A DNA stretch of 38,619 nucleotides from Phycisphaerales bacterium (GCA_020847175.1 JADLCM010000029.1:1-38619); one strand, 5' to 3'. Shown: positions 14,970-23,822, counted from the first letter of the stretch. A program made the numbers and translations. The notes: a model not told the origin generated them from the letters alone.

Positions 14970-15836
14970 GTGCCCAGAACCCCCGCCGCCAAGCCGGAAC
15001 GCCGCGCAGCAGCCCCCCCCGCGCCGGCGCGGCGGCTCGGCCCCCACGACCTGTACGAACTCTGTGCCCAGTATCCGCCCCGCGACGTCGCCCTGCTCCG
15101 CGCCATCCACGGGCGCAGTCCGCGCACCCTCGGAGAAGATTTCTCCGCAGGGGCCGCCCTCAGCCGCGCCTGGGTCGAATCCGGGGGCCGCGCCGTCGCC
15201 TGCGACCACGACGCTTCGGTGCTCGACCGGGCGTCCGGCCTTCCGGGTCTCGTCACGCGCCGCTGCGATGTCCTCAGGGCACGCGACCCCGTCGATGTTC
15301 TCTTCGTGGGCAACTTCACCATCGGCGAGTTTCACGAGCGCTCTCGCCTGCTCGCCTACCTGAGGCACGCCCGCGCGCGCCTTCAGCCCGGCGGCATCTT
15401 CGCCTGCGATCTGTACGGGGGCGTCGACGCCTACCAGACCGGCACGCTCGACGAAGACCGCCTCGGCCCCGGCGGCGAGCGCATTCGCTACACCTGGGAG
15501 CAGGTCACCGCCTGCCCCCTCAGCGCGCGCGTCGTCAACGCCATGCACTTTCGCGTGCGCCCCTCCCGCGGCAGGGCGTACGCGCTGCCCCGCGCGTTTG
15601 AGTACGACTGGCGGCTCTGGAGCCCCCCGGAACTCCGCGATGCACTGCTCGAGGCGGGCTTTCGGCATGTCGCGTTCTACCACCGATTCCACCACGCCGA
15701 GGACGACGCCGGGGGCGTCCACGTGCGACCGCTTGAACCGGGTGAGCCGATCGAGGAAGCCTGGTTTCTCTTTGTCGTCGGGCGCCTTGGAAGACGCCGG
15801 GGAACCGCCCGACGCTCCGGGGTTCCAACCGGATGA
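14970..15836 (+). CDS. Class I SAM-dependent methyltransferase, substrate unknown
   Basis: 288 residues. Rossmann methyltransferase: motif I is LGEDFSAGAALSRAWVESG, the acidic end of strand 2 is AVACDHDASVL, and strand 4 is VDVLFVGNFTIGEFHERSRL. LLAYLRHARARLQPGGIFACDLYGG is the typical post-motif III segment. The C-terminal half (YALPRAFEYDWRLWSPPELR, ALLEAGFRHVAFYHRF) forms the usual lid and last strands. The GTG start has a strong Shine-Dalgarno (AAGGAGGACTC). The stop overlaps the next gene's ATG. I cannot infer the substrate. Confidence 0.88.
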   Translation: MPRTPAAKPERRAAAPPAPARRLGPHDLYELCAQYPPRDVALLRAIHGRSPRTLGEDFSAGAALSRAWVESGGRAVACDHDASVLDRASGLPGLVTRRCDVLRARDPVDVLFVGNFTIGEFHERSRLLAYLRHARARLQPGGIFACDLYGGVDAYQTGTLDEDRLGPGGERIRYTWEQVTACPLSARVVNAMHFRVRPSRGRAYALPRAFEYDWRLWSPPELRDALLEAGFRHVAFYHRFHHAEDDAGGVHVRPLEPGEPIEEAWFLFVVGRLGRRRGTARRSGVPTG

Positions 15837-17092
15837 TGCCCGTCAGCACCGCCCGGCCTTTACGTCCCTCGCCGACCTCCCGCAGCCTCCGTCCGTGGCA
15901 CCTGTGGCTTGCCTGGCTCCTGCTCGCCGCCGGCGACGCCTCCGGCCAGGCCTCCCGCCGCCCTCCCGAGGAGATCATCCGCAGCGAGAACTACACCCTT
16001 CGCGCCCGGATCGACCGCGCTGAGGCCGAGCGACTGGGTGCCGAACTCGAAGCCGCGCACCGGGCGTTTCTGCATGTCTTCCCGGCCTATCGCACCCCCG
16101 CGCCGGTGCCGATGAACGTCTACGTGTTCGAGGCGCGCGAGCCCTTCGCCGACTTCGTCTCCAGCCAGGGTTTCAGCGCCGCCAACGCCTCGGGCATCTT
16201 CTTCGAGCGCAACGGACGCGCCGGCGTCACCACGTACACCCGCGGCCAGCCCGACGCCAAGGTCGTCGAGACCCTGCGCCACGAGGGGTTTCACCTCTTC
16301 GCCTTCCTGCGCATTCACCGTGACCTGCCCATGTGGATCGACGAAGGGCTGGCGGAGTACTTCGGTGCGTCGCGCCGCGCAGGTGATGAACTCATCCTCG
16401 GCATCGCCCTCCCGGGGGCCGTGGCCAACCTCCGTTCCGCGATCGAGGAGGGGCGACTCATCCCTCTCGAAGACCTCATGGCCTCGCGTGCGTCCACCTG
16501 GAACCGGGGCGTCGTCCGCGCCGACCCGCGCGTGAACCTCATGTACGACGAGAGCTGGTCATTCGTCCACTTCCTGCTCCACCACGAAGGAGGCAGGCAC
16601 GCCCAGCGCCTCCGCGTCTACCTTGACGCCCTCCACGCGAACGCCGCCGAGAAACGTGCCCGCCAGGCGGCCTTTCCGAGGGACGAACTCGCCCGGCTGG
16701 AAGCAGCCTGGAAAGACGCCCTCCTCACTATGCCGATGGATCCGCTCCTTCTCGCCGCCGAGCGCCTCGACTTCCTCGCCTCCGGCTGCGAATCGCTCCG
16801 GCGCGCCGGGCTCACGCCTTCGAACCTCGCCGAACTGCAGCGCCTGCTCGCCGATTCACACTTCCGACACTGGACCGAGGCGGGCGCCCGTGTCGCCTCG
16901 CTTTCGGCCACCGACCCCGCCGCCTTCACCGCCCCGGAGGGTGCAAACCTGATCTACACCCCCGCGCCCGACCCATCCGCAGGCTCGACACTGGAAGTGC
17001 AGGGCCTCCACGCCACCGTGCGCGTCGCCTGGCGCCCCGCGCCCGGCGGCACCCTGGCGCACACCATCGAGTTCTCACTCCCCGAAAACTAG
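15833..17092 (+). CDS. Secreted DUF1570-like protein with HExxH motif
   Basis: 419 residues. A signal peptide is visible (HLWLAWLLLAAGDASGQA, cleavage near residue 40). The body resembles DUF1570-type proteins, which look like gluzincin zinc peptidases: HEGFH at 150-154 gives the two His and Glu, and WIDEGLAEYFGA (168-179) gives the downstream acidic residues. Then comes DESWSFVHFLLHHEGG, a helical region, and a beta-rich C-terminus. It is therefore a probable zinc peptidase exported across the inner membrane; activity is inferred from motifs only. The start overlaps the methyltransferase stop (ATGA), suggesting coupling. Its TAG shares the tetranucleotide CTAG with the stop of the convergent gene. 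Confidence 0.8.
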   Translation: MMPVSTARPLRPSPTSRSLRPWHLWLAWLLLAAGDASGQASRRPPEEIIRSENYTLRARIDRAEAERLGAELEAAHRAFLHVFPAYRTPAPVPMNVYVFEAREPFADFVSSQGFSAANASGIFFERNGRAGVTTYTRGQPDAKVVETLRHEGFHLFAFLRIHRDLPMWIDEGLAEYFGASRRAGDELILGIALPGAVANLRSAIEEGRLIPLEDLMASRASTWNRGVVRADPRVNLMYDESWSFVHFLLHHEGGRHAQRLRVYLDALHANAAEKRARQAAFPRDELARLEAAWKDALLTMPMDPLLLAAERLDFLASGCESLRRAGLTPSNLAELQRLLADSHFRHWTEAGARVASLSATDPAAFTAPEGANLIYTPAPDPSAGSTLEVQGLHATVRVAWRPAPGGTLAHTIEFSLPEN

Positions 17093-17463
17093 TTGCTCTC
17101 CTCGGCCCTGTGATCCAACGTCGCGGCCAGCGCATTCAGCCGGGTGTGTCCTTCCTTGCCGTCCGCTTTCAATCGCTCGACCATGCATGCGAGCACCCGC
17201 TTTTCATACGCGATGCCGCCCCCGGAGGACTTTCCCGCGCAGTGTTCGAGCAGTTGATTGAAGTACCCCTTGTCGTGGTGATAGGCATCAAGCTCCTCCA
17301 TCACCCGCCGGATATCGGCGACCGCTTCTTCGCGAGACGCGTTCATACGCCCTTTGCCGTACACCCACGCCCCGGCCGACAGCACCAGGCCCAGCGCCGA
17401 AAGGATGATCACGCGGACCAGCACGCGGGTGTTGTTCTTCGCTTCGCCCATGGCCGGGAGCAT
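17089..17463 (-). CDS. Small single-pass membrane protein, unknown function
   Basis: 124 residues. One membrane helix (VLVRVIILSALGLVLSAGAWVYG, about 13-35) is followed by a helical domain with charged residues (SREEAVADIRRVMEELDAYHH). Two cysteines (EHCAGKSS and LACMVE) might pair. I do not recognise the family. The ATG at 17463 has GAGGGG about 5 nt upstream; an internal ATG at 17451 (MGEAKNN) is possible. It is convergent with the HExxH protein gene, their stop codons overlapping in CTAG, and divergent from the M28 peptidase gene. Confidence 0.7.
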   Translation of the reverse strand: MLPAMGEAKNNTRVLVRVIILSALGLVLSAGAWVYGKGRMNASREEAVADIRRVMEELDAYHHDKGYFNQLLEHCAGKSSGGGIAYEKRVLACMVERLKADGKEGHTRLNALAATLDHRAEESN

Positions 17464-17548
17464 ACCCGCCCCTCGCCGACCTTCGGCGCGCCCGGGCTGG
17501 GCGCCCCGAGGCCCCTCCCATAAACTCGCTCAGCCCCGGAGGTCCACC

Positions 17549-19717
17549 ATGCCCGCCTTCTCCGCGCTCCTGTGCGCCGTCAACCTGTTCGCGCAGCCCG
17601 GCGCGGCCGCTCAGCCGCCCGTCTCACCTACCACCGACGCCGAGAAGTCGCTGCTTGAGATCCCGACCCCTGCCTCTCTCCGCTCGTGGCACGACTTCAT
17701 CGCCTCCGAGCCTCACATCGCCGGCACCCCCGGCGACTGGCGGACCATCGACAGCCTCGAAGGCGCCTTCCGCGAGATGGGCCTCGAAGTCAACCGTCAC
17801 GAGTTCTGGGCCCTCCTCTCCCGCCCGGTCACGGCAGAAGTCGAAGTGGTCGCTCCCGAACGCATCGCTCTGCCCGTCAAAGAGACACCGACCCCGGGCG
17901 ACCCCGCCACCGCACACCCTGACCAGTGGCCCGGCTTTGCGGCGTACTCCGGCTCGGGCGAGGCGACGGGCGAAGTCGTCTACGCCAATCAGGGCCGCAA
18001 GGAGGATTTCGAGAAACTCGCCGAACTCGGCATCGACTGCACCGGCAAGGTCGTGATCTGCCGCTACGGGGGCAACTACCGGGGGTTCAAGGCGAAGTTC
18101 GCCCAGGCCGCCGGCGCTGCCGCCCTGCTTGTCTACACCGACCCCGGCGATTCCGGCTACATGCACGGGATCGAGTATCCCGAGGGCACCTTTGCGGGGC
18201 CCGAGCACATCCAGCGCGGCAGTTACCTCACCCTCCCCTATCCCGGCGATCCCCTCACTCCCGGACGCGAAGCCGCCGAAGACGCCGACCGCCTCTCGAT
18301 GCGACTCGTGGAAGCCCAGCTCCCGCGCATCCCCGTGCAGCCCATCGGATACGCGGCGGCAACGCAGGTGATGGGACGCATGAAGGGCCCGGCAGTCCCC
18401 CAGGGCTGGCAGGGGGGGCTTCCCTTCGCCTACCGACTGACCGGCGGCCCAGACCTGCGTGTCCGCGTGAAGGTTGAACAGAATCGCGAGATCACCAAGA
18501 GCGCCAACGTCGTCGCCACCCTGCGCGGCAGCGCCGAACCCGATCGCTGGATCATCATCGGCGCGCACCACGACGCCTGGAACTGCGGCGCCGCCGACCC
18601 GACCTCAGGCACAATCTGCATGGTGGAGGCCGCGCGGGCCTTCGCGGCGGAAGCCCGCGCCGGGCGCCCGCCCCGGCGCACACTGGTCTTCTGCGCGTGG
18701 GGGGCCGAGGAATGGGGCATCATCGGCTCGACCGAGTGGGTCGAAGGTCCGGGCGCCGCCGCTCGCGAGAAGGGCGTCGCGTACATCAACCTCGACATGG
18801 CGACGACCGGTCCAGATTTCGGCGCGAGCGCGACCCCCAGCCTCAAGGCCCTGATCGCCGAGGCCGCCCGCGTGGTCCCGCAGGCCCGCCAGCCCGAGCG
18901 CTCCGTCTACGACGCCTGGCTCTCCCGCAGCCGCGATGCCGACTTCCCCGCCGAGCCCGCGATCGGCGATCTCGGGGGCGGCAGCGATCACATCGGCTTC
19001 TGCTGCCACCTGGGCATTCCGAGCGCCGCACTCTCTGCGGGGGGCGCCAAGGGCACGTCGTACCACGGCATCGCCGACACCCTCACCTGGTACCGCAAGA
19101 CCGTGGGCGATGACTACGAGCCGGCCCTCATGGTGACGCGCATGACGCTCGCGGTCGCGTCGCGCCTGGCCAACGCCCCCCTCATCCCCACCGACCCCAC
19201 ACGGGTCACGAGCGACTTCCGACGGCACCTGGCCTCGATCTCGGCCCGGGGCGTCAAGATCGGAGCCCCGCTCACCATGCTCCCGGGCAGCCCGGTCGCG
19301 GCCGAGTTCGCCCCCTTGGACGGCGCCAGCCGCGCCGCTCAGGCGGTGCTCGCACGCCGACTCTCCGAGGTCCGCGCCCGGGCCGAAGCAGGCACGCTTG
19401 CGGGTGCAGAGCTCGATGCCGCGAACGACTGGCTCCTCCGCCTTGAACGCCATTGGACGGGCTCGGGTGCTCCGGGGCGCGACTGGTTCCGCAGTCTCTT
19501 CGTCGCGACCGATGAGACCAGCGGCTACGACTCGTGGATGCTCCCCGCGCTCCGCCACATCGTCGAAAACCACGGCGAGTACGCCTGGCCCGGCGGCGCA
19601 CCGGGCGCCCTTCCCGGCGGAGGCGGATCCCCGCCCGGTCGAACCGTCCAGAGCGTCGAAGACGAGTATCTCCGCGTGCTCCGGGCCCTCATCGACGAAA
19701 CACCCGGAATCCGCTGA
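17549..19717 (+). CDS. M28B zinc peptidase (glutamate carboxypeptidase II-like)
   Basis: 722 residues. A signal peptide is visible (FSALLCAVNLFAQPGAAAQ). The layout matches glutamate carboxypeptidase II / transferrin receptor-like proteins: an N-terminal strand region, a PA domain (about residues 165-260, GKVVICRYGGNYRGFKAKFA), the M28 catalytic domain and a helical dimerisation-like domain (about 600-720). Zinc ligands and catalytic residues are visible: H and D in GAHHDAWNCGAADPTSG (about 340), E-E in WGAEEWG, D in YINLDMA and H in SYHGIADT. It is an exported aminopeptidase or carboxypeptidase of unknown substrate. The ATG at 17549 has a GGAGG Shine-Dalgarno 6 nt upstream; the frame is open further 5' but without homology. 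Confidence 0.92.
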   Translation: MPAFSALLCAVNLFAQPGAAAQPPVSPTTDAEKSLLEIPTPASLRSWHDFIASEPHIAGTPGDWRTIDSLEGAFREMGLEVNRHEFWALLSRPVTAEVEVVAPERIALPVKETPTPGDPATAHPDQWPGFAAYSGSGEATGEVVYANQGRKEDFEKLAELGIDCTGKVVICRYGGNYRGFKAKFAQAAGAAALLVYTDPGDSGYMHGIEYPEGTFAGPEHIQRGSYLTLPYPGDPLTPGREAAEDADRLSMRLVEAQLPRIPVQPIGYAAATQVMGRMKGPAVPQGWQGGLPFAYRLTGGPDLRVRVKVEQNREITKSANVVATLRGSAEPDRWIIIGAHHDAWNCGAADPTSGTICMVEAARAFAAEARAGRPPRRTLVFCAWGAEEWGIIGSTEWVEGPGAAAREKGVAYINLDMATTGPDFGASATPSLKALIAEAARVVPQARQPERSVYDAWLSRSRDADFPAEPAIGDLGGGSDHIGFCCHLGIPSAALSAGGAKGTSYHGIADTLTWYRKTVGDDYEPALMVTRMTLAVASRLANAPLIPTDPTRVTSDFRRHLASISARGVKIGAPLTMLPGSPVAAEFAPLDGASRAAQAVLARRLSEVRARAEAGTLAGAELDAANDWLLRLERHWTGSGAPGRDWFRSLFVATDETSGYDSWMLPALRHIVENHGEYAWPGGAPGALPGGGGSPPGRTVQSVEDEYLRVLRALIDETPGIR

Positions 19718-19763
19718 CTCCGGCCGCCCCCCCCCCCCCGAGAGCCACGGCATCAAATGAAGA

Positions 19764-19786
19764 GGGCCCCGGCATCGCCGGAGCCC
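19764..19786 (-). terminator. Hairpin terminator after the HU gene
   Basis: GGGCCCCGGC, loop ATC, GCCGGAGCCC: 9 of 10 pairs match. On the minus strand it is followed by CTCTTCATTT, so it fits termination of the HU gene whose stop is at 19845. It also lies 47 nt after the M28 peptidase stop. A run of 13 C residues at 19727-19739 sits between. Confidence 0.5.
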
Positions 19787-19844
19787 CGAGTCTGTTCCGC
19801 ACGTCAGGGGTGCGTCGTCGCGGCGCGCCATCGGGCGCGTCGGC

Positions 19845-20213
19845 TCACACCATCGCCTTGAGCGCCTTCAAGGGGCGAATCTTGATCGCCGTGCTCGCGG
19901 GCTTGGCCTTGAACATCTTCTCGGTCTTGGTGAAGGGGTCGATTCCCTTGCGCGCAGCGACCGCGGGCTTGAACCGGCTGGTGACCTTCATCAGCCCGGG
20001 CACGACAAAGGTCTTGGGCTTGTCCTTCGCCGGCTTGGCGAGGTCCGCCGCCATGATGGCCGAAAGCGTCTCAAAGACGCCCGAGACCTGCTTGCGGGCC
20101 AGGCCGTTGTGCTCCGCGATGATCGTGAAGATCTCCGTCTTCTTGCGCGGTTTGGCCGAGGCCGTGATCTTGGCGGGTTTCGCCGCCGCCTTTTTTGCCG
20201 TCTTCTTCGCCAT
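19845..20213 (-). CDS. HU/IHF-family DNA-binding protein with Lys/Ala-rich N-terminus
   Basis: 122 residues. The core is an HU fold: KKTEIFTIIAEHNGLARKQVSGVFETLSAIM, VVPGLMKVTSRFKPAVAARKGIDPFT and KIRPLKALKAMV. The usual G-F-G-x-F-x-V strand is altered to VVPGLMKVTSRFKPAV, as in some planctomycete and chlamydia-like HU homologues. The first 24 residues are a histone-H1-like tail rich in Lys, Ala and Pro. Architectural role in nucleoid packing is inferred. The ATG at 20213 has AGGAGA 7 nt upstream. It is preceded by a hairpin leader and followed by a terminator, so it is probably a single-gene unit. Confidence 0.88.
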   Translation of the reverse strand: MAKKTAKKAAAKPAKITASAKPRKKTEIFTIIAEHNGLARKQVSGVFETLSAIMAADLAKPAKDKPKTFVVPGLMKVTSRFKPAVAARKGIDPFTKTEKMFKAKPASTAIKIRPLKALKAMV

Positions 20214-20230
20214 GGAAACTTCTCCTGAAC

Positions 20231-20250
20231 GCGGGCGATCCTTCGCCCGC
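20231..20250 (-). promoter_or_regulatory. Hairpin in the 5' leader of the HU gene
   Basis: GCGGGCGA, loop TCCT, TCGCCCGC: a perfect 8-bp stem ending 17 nt before the HU start codon, just upstream of the Shine-Dalgarno sequence. It could affect translation or mRNA stability, or be an HU-binding cruciform; none of these is shown. A weak -35/-10 pair on the minus strand (TTGCCG at 20291-20296, TTACAA at 20269-20274, 16-nt spacer) lies further upstream. Confidence 0.4.
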
Positions 20251-20358
20251 TGGTCCTTACGCGGCGGGTTGTAACCGCCCGCGCTCGGTTCGGCAAGGTC
20301 CATCGGGCCCCAGAGCCCGTTTTCCCGCTATTTTTCTCACTTTTCCGCGCCGGGCATC

Positions 20359-21162
20359 CTAAAACAGGCTGTTTTCCACATCATCCGGAGCACTCTCCCC
20401 CCGCTCCGCAGCCTCGGTCTCCCCCCCATCGGCACGCGCGCCCGGCCCCGTCTCTAGCCGCACCACCAGCGCCGAGTGATCGCTCTGGCGCGACTCACGC
20501 ACGCCGTGCCCGTAGAACGCCTCGCGCAGCGCCGGCGCCAGCGCCGGCGAAAGCAGCACGTGATCGATCCGGAATCCGTGCCCCAGGTGGCTGTACCACG
20601 AGTACTCCCGCCCTTCCGGGTGCAGTTCCCGCCACGCGTCCCGGAACCCCATCGTCCACAGCCGTCCCATGAACGCCGAGCACGTGAGCATCGGCGTCTC
20701 TTCATCCTGCCCGGTCCGCCCGGTGTTCAAGTCCCCGATCAAGACGAAGGGCCGCCCGACATTCGCCCGGCAGCGCTCCATCGCGAACTCCCACGAGGCG
20801 ACCTTGCGCGTCCCCTCCCGAACTTCAGGGATGTGCGCCGCCGCCAAGCCCAACCCCAGCACCGGCGCCTCCACCTCCAGCCACTTCGGACCCAGCGCTG
20901 ACGGTGGCGCCGGCGCCTCGCTTCGCCGCAGCGGCGTCCGCCCCGCGACCAGAATCCCGTTCCGCTTCGCCCCCGCGTCGGTCACCACCTGGTGCTCCCA
21001 CCCGTGGTCCGCCAGCACGCCCCGGACCTGGCCCCCCATCGCCGCCCGATACTCGGTGATCACCATCACGTCGGGGGCAAACTCCAGCAGCGACAGCACG
21101 ATCTGGGGCGTGCGCCTGCTTCCGCCGCCGTGCAGGATGTTCCAGGTGAGCAGCGTCAACAT
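20359..21162 (-). CDS. Endonuclease/exonuclease/phosphatase-family protein
   Basis: 267 residues. All motifs of the DNase I/ExoIII-like fold are visible: Asn in LTWNILHGGG, Glu in MVITEYRA, His in AAHIPE, D-x-N in LIGDLNTGRTG, FRIDHVLLSPAL, and the terminal SDHSALVVR. The family includes DNA repair nucleases, sphingomyelinases and inositol phosphatases. No signal peptide is seen, so a cytosolic nuclease or phosphatase is more likely. The ATG at 21162 starts directly at the first strand; the longer frame reaching 21288 adds unrelated sequence. The C-terminal 25 residues are acidic and disordered. Confidence 0.88.
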   Translation of the reverse strand: MLTLLTWNILHGGGSRRTPQIVLSLLEFAPDVMVITEYRAAMGGQVRGVLADHGWEHQVVTDAGAKRNGILVAGRTPLRRSEAPAPPSALGPKWLEVEAPVLGLGLAAAHIPEVREGTRKVASWEFAMERCRANVGRPFVLIGDLNTGRTGQDEETPMLTCSAFMGRLWTMGFRDAWRELHPEGREYSWYSHLGHGFRIDHVLLSPALAPALREAFYGHGVRESRQSDHSALVVRLETGPGARADGGETEAAERGESAPDDVENSLF

Positions 21163-21314
21163 CGTTTCAGCGTACGCCTCGCACCAAGATTGGCACGAAC
21201 GCAAGCCGGACAACCATTGAGCCCGCCCACCCCCTCTGGTACCATGCACGTTCATTCGCGCGCCGGGCCCGGGCGCTCCGCGCGCCATACCGCTCCAGCG
21301 CAGGAAGTCGCGAC

Positions 21315-21791
21315 ATGAGTCAGGCGGCGTACGGATCCGAGACCACCCAGGGCTTCGCGCCTCCGACCGTGACCCAGTTCAGCGTCTTTCTCGCCAACAA
21401 GGTCGGCAAACTGCACGATCTCGTCGACGCCTTCGACCACTCCCCCTGCCAGATCTGCGCGCTCTCCGTACATGACTCCTCCGACCACGCCGTCATCCGC
21501 ATGATCACCAACCGCGCGTCGGTCGCCCGGGCCGTGCTTCGAGAGCAGCGCTTGCCCTTCTCCGAGATGGACGTGCTCGTCGTCGAACTCTCGAAAGGAC
21601 ACACGCTCTCGAGCCTGTGCCTTTCACTCCTCGGCGCCGAACTCAACATCCACTTCGCCTACCCCCTCATGCTCCGCCCCAACGGCACCCCGACCATCGC
21701 CATGGCCGTGGACGATGCAACCCTTGCAGGCCAGATCCTGCGCCGGAAGGAGTTCCGGCTCTTCGGCGAGCAGGACCTCGTCGCCCAGTAA
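21315..21791 (+). CDS. Tandem ACT-domain protein
   Basis: 158 residues with two ACT-like modules. First: TVTQFSVFLANKVGKLHDLVDAF...ICALSVHDSSDHAVIRMI with the glycine-turn (VGKL) that binds small ligands. Second: FSEMDVLVVELSKGHTLSSL, then LNIHFAYPLMLRPNGTPTIAMAVDD. Stand-alone double ACT proteins usually sense amino acids; the ligand is unknown. The ATG has GGAAG 9 nt upstream. It is divergent from the EEP-family gene and convergent with the anti-sigma-like gene. Confidence 0.85.
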   Translation: MSQAAYGSETTQGFAPPTVTQFSVFLANKVGKLHDLVDAFDHSPCQICALSVHDSSDHAVIRMITNRASVARAVLREQRLPFSEMDVLVVELSKGHTLSSLCLSLLGAELNIHFAYPLMLRPNGTPTIAMAVDDATLAGQILRRKEFRLFGEQDLVAQ

Positions 21792-21877
21792 ACCATCGGT
21801 TGTTCTTCAGTTCGATTCTTCCGCACGTTTCGCCGCACGTCCCGCCTCAAGCGGTTCGCACGCCGGTCGCCGCCTCT

Positions 21878-23029
21878 TTACTTCATTCCCGGCGGCTCGA
21901 TCACCACCGGCAGAAGCGCCCGGGTCTTCCACTCGCTCGCCGGCCGCGTCCACCACAGCAGTTCGTCCGCCGCGGGGCGCGCCCCGGGCAGGGGCATTGG
22001 TTCGGCGACTTCCTCGAGCACCGCATCAAAGCCGGTGCGCGCCTTGAAGGCCCGCAGCGCCGCCTCCAGCGTCTGCGATTCGGCGTTCACTTCGAGCATG
22101 AGCACCACGGGCTCAAACCGCGTCACCAGCGCCCCGCTCGTCCGCTCGCGCAGGTCGATCCGGTCCGGCCCCTCGCCTTCGCTCGCCATCGCGATCGGCG
22201 CCGGCCCGCGCCCCGGTGCTCCGCCATCGGGCGCGCCGGGCTCCGGGGTCAAGAGCGCATGGGCCACTTCACCGGGCACAAACTCGCACAGGCGCACCGA
22301 GCCGCCCCGCTCGTCGATGCGCGCGAGCCACGAGCGCAGGTCTTCGACGTTGGTCGCCTTCGCCCGCAGCACCAGGCGCCGTTCCCCAAGGAGCCGCGCC
22401 GCCTGCGCCAGCGTCAACTCCGGCTTCGCGCCCGGGTCAGCCATCGATGGCGCCGGCTCCAGCGCGAGGTCGCGGTGCGCTGGCCCGGGCTCAAACCCGG
22501 ACGCCGGAATCTCAGTCGGCACGGGCGGGTCAAGCAGTGCCAGGTCCCGCTCGCCTTCAGGACGCGGCGCGAGCACGAGCGGCCCCGGCCCGCTCCGGCC
22601 GGGCCCGCCTCGCATCAGCGTCGGAAGCACGAGTGCCCCGCCTCCGACCAGCAGCGCCAGCACCGCCGCCAGCGCAGCCTGGCGCGACCGCATTGCGTGC
22701 CCGAACTTTCCGCCCAGCGCCGGCCCGTGCCGGGTGCGCCGACGCCCCGCGGGCACGCCGCCTAGGTCCTCGCCCTCGTCGCGCATGTTCAGCAGCAGGT
22801 CGCGCTCGATCGCATCGGCGACACCCGCGAGCAGGCCCGCCGGCGCCGCGACCTCTCCCATCGAGCGCAGGGTCTGGGCATCAGCGCGCATCGCCAGCAG
22901 CGAGGCCATCCCCTCGCGCGACACCTGCCGCTCCACCCGGAGCTCATCCTCGGGCGTGAGGTCACCCTCGACGTACCCCGCGAGGAGCGCCTCATCAACC
23001 GTCCCGAACTGCGCGAGCTCCGACTTCAC
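21878..23029 (-). CDS. Anti-sigma-like membrane protein
   Basis: 383 residues from GTG 23029, with GAGGAAA about 8 nt upstream. The N-terminus (LLAGYVEGDLTPEDELRVER) resembles the helical anti-sigma domains of planctomycetes. One membrane helix lies at about 117-138 (AALAAVLALLVGGGALVLPT). The extracytoplasmic part is Pro/Gly-rich, then a folded segment (AARLLGERRLVLRAKATNVEDLRSWLARID; LVTRFEPVVLMLEVNAESQ). The zinc-binding HxxxCxxC motif of classical ZAS anti-sigmas is absent. It follows the ECF sigma gene by 67 nt on the same strand, which is the best evidence for its role. It would hold the sigma factor at the membrane until a signal is received. Confidence 0.72.
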   Translation of the reverse strand: MKSELAQFGTVDEALLAGYVEGDLTPEDELRVERQVSREGMASLLAMRADAQTLRSMGEVAAPAGLLAGVADAIERDLLLNMRDEGEDLGGVPAGRRRTRHGPALGGKFGHAMRSRQAALAAVLALLVGGGALVLPTLMRGGPGRSGPGPLVLAPRPEGERDLALLDPPVPTEIPASGFEPGPAHRDLALEPAPSMADPGAKPELTLAQAARLLGERRLVLRAKATNVEDLRSWLARIDERGGSVRLCEFVPGEVAHALLTPEPGAPDGGAPGRGPAPIAMASEGEGPDRIDLRERTSGALVTRFEPVVLMLEVNAESQTLEAALRAFKARTGFDAVLEEVAEPMPLPGARPAADELLWWTRPASEWKTRALLPVVIEPPGMK

Positions 23030-23096
23030 GTCAACGTTTCCTCGTGCCCGGCCGCGCCCGTGATCCTGGTGCGCCGCCCGAACTCATCTCGCCTCG

Positions 23097-23822
23097 TCAC
23101 GATCCGAACCCGTCCTCTTCGTCCGGCCTTCGGCCCAAGGCATCGGCATCCGGCACAACCGCCCCGAGGCTTTCTATCGCCTGCCGAAGCGCCGCCCGCG
23201 CCCTGAAGATGCGGCTCTTGACCGTGCCGCCCGGAACTCCCATCACCTCGGCAATCTGCTCGTAATCCAACCCCCGCGCGTCCCGGAGAATCAGGATCGC
23301 CCTCTGTTCGGGGCTGACCCGGTCGAGTGCCCGGGCCAGCAGCCGCTGCTGTTCGTTCTGTTCGACGCCCACGTCAACGTCGGGTTCCTTGGCGTGGGCA
23401 CCCCCGGCCAGCCGCAGCTGGAACCCGCCCCCCGCCCCCATGGTCGAGCCTTCCTTGCTCGTCGCCTTGGCGTACGCCTCCAGGCTCGCGTGCTTGCGCA
23501 GTTTCTCCGCCCGCAGGCGGCTGAGGCACACGTTCATCGTGATCCGGATCACCCACGTCGACAGCTTCGACCGCCCGTCGTACGTATCAATGTGCTGAAT
23601 GACCTTGATCAGGGCGTCCTGGGTCAGGTCCGCCGCCAGTTCTCGGTGGTGAACCATCCGAAAGCAGACGGCGAACAACCGGTCCTGGTAGCGTGCGAGA
23701 AGGTCCGATAACGCTTCTTGATCTCCAGCCTTCGCACGCCGCGCCAGATCCAACTCGTGCGCGGCGTCCTCGGGCGTCTGCCCGGCACGCCCGGACCGAG
23801 GCTGGTGAGGAAGCGAACCCAT
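23097..23822 (-). CDS. ECF-type RNA polymerase sigma factor
   Basis: 241 residues. Sigma region 2 spans about 25-105 (GDQEALSDLLARYQDRLFAV, ELAADLTQDALIKV, KLSTWVIRITMNVCLSRLR) and region 4 about 165-215 (LDRVSPEQRAILILRDARGL, DYEQIAEVMGVPGGTVKSRI, FRARAALRQAI). A linker of about 50 residues, Gly-rich and charged, is longer than usual. The ATG at 23822 gives a 24-residue leader; the frame is open further upstream, and no Shine-Dalgarno sequence is clear, so the start is uncertain. The anti-sigma-like gene follows directly. Target promoters are unknown. Confidence 0.93.
   Translation of the reverse strand: MGSLPHQPRSGRAGQTPEDAAHELDLARRAKAGDQEALSDLLARYQDRLFAVCFRMVHHRELAADLTQDALIKVIQHIDTYDGRSKLSTWVIRITMNVCLSRLRAEKLRKHASLEAYAKATSKEGSTMGAGGGFQLRLAGGAHAKEPDVDVGVEQNEQQRLLARALDRVSPEQRAILILRDARGLDYEQIAEVMGVPGGTVKSRIFRARAALRQAIESLGAVVPDADALGRRPDEEDGFGS

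Noticed and set aside
20361..20375. AAAACAG-G-CTGTTTT palindrome at the end of the EEP-family gene
   Set aside because: It encodes the last residues and stop codon; no position relative to a promoter supports an operator, and there is no T-tract to make it a terminator.
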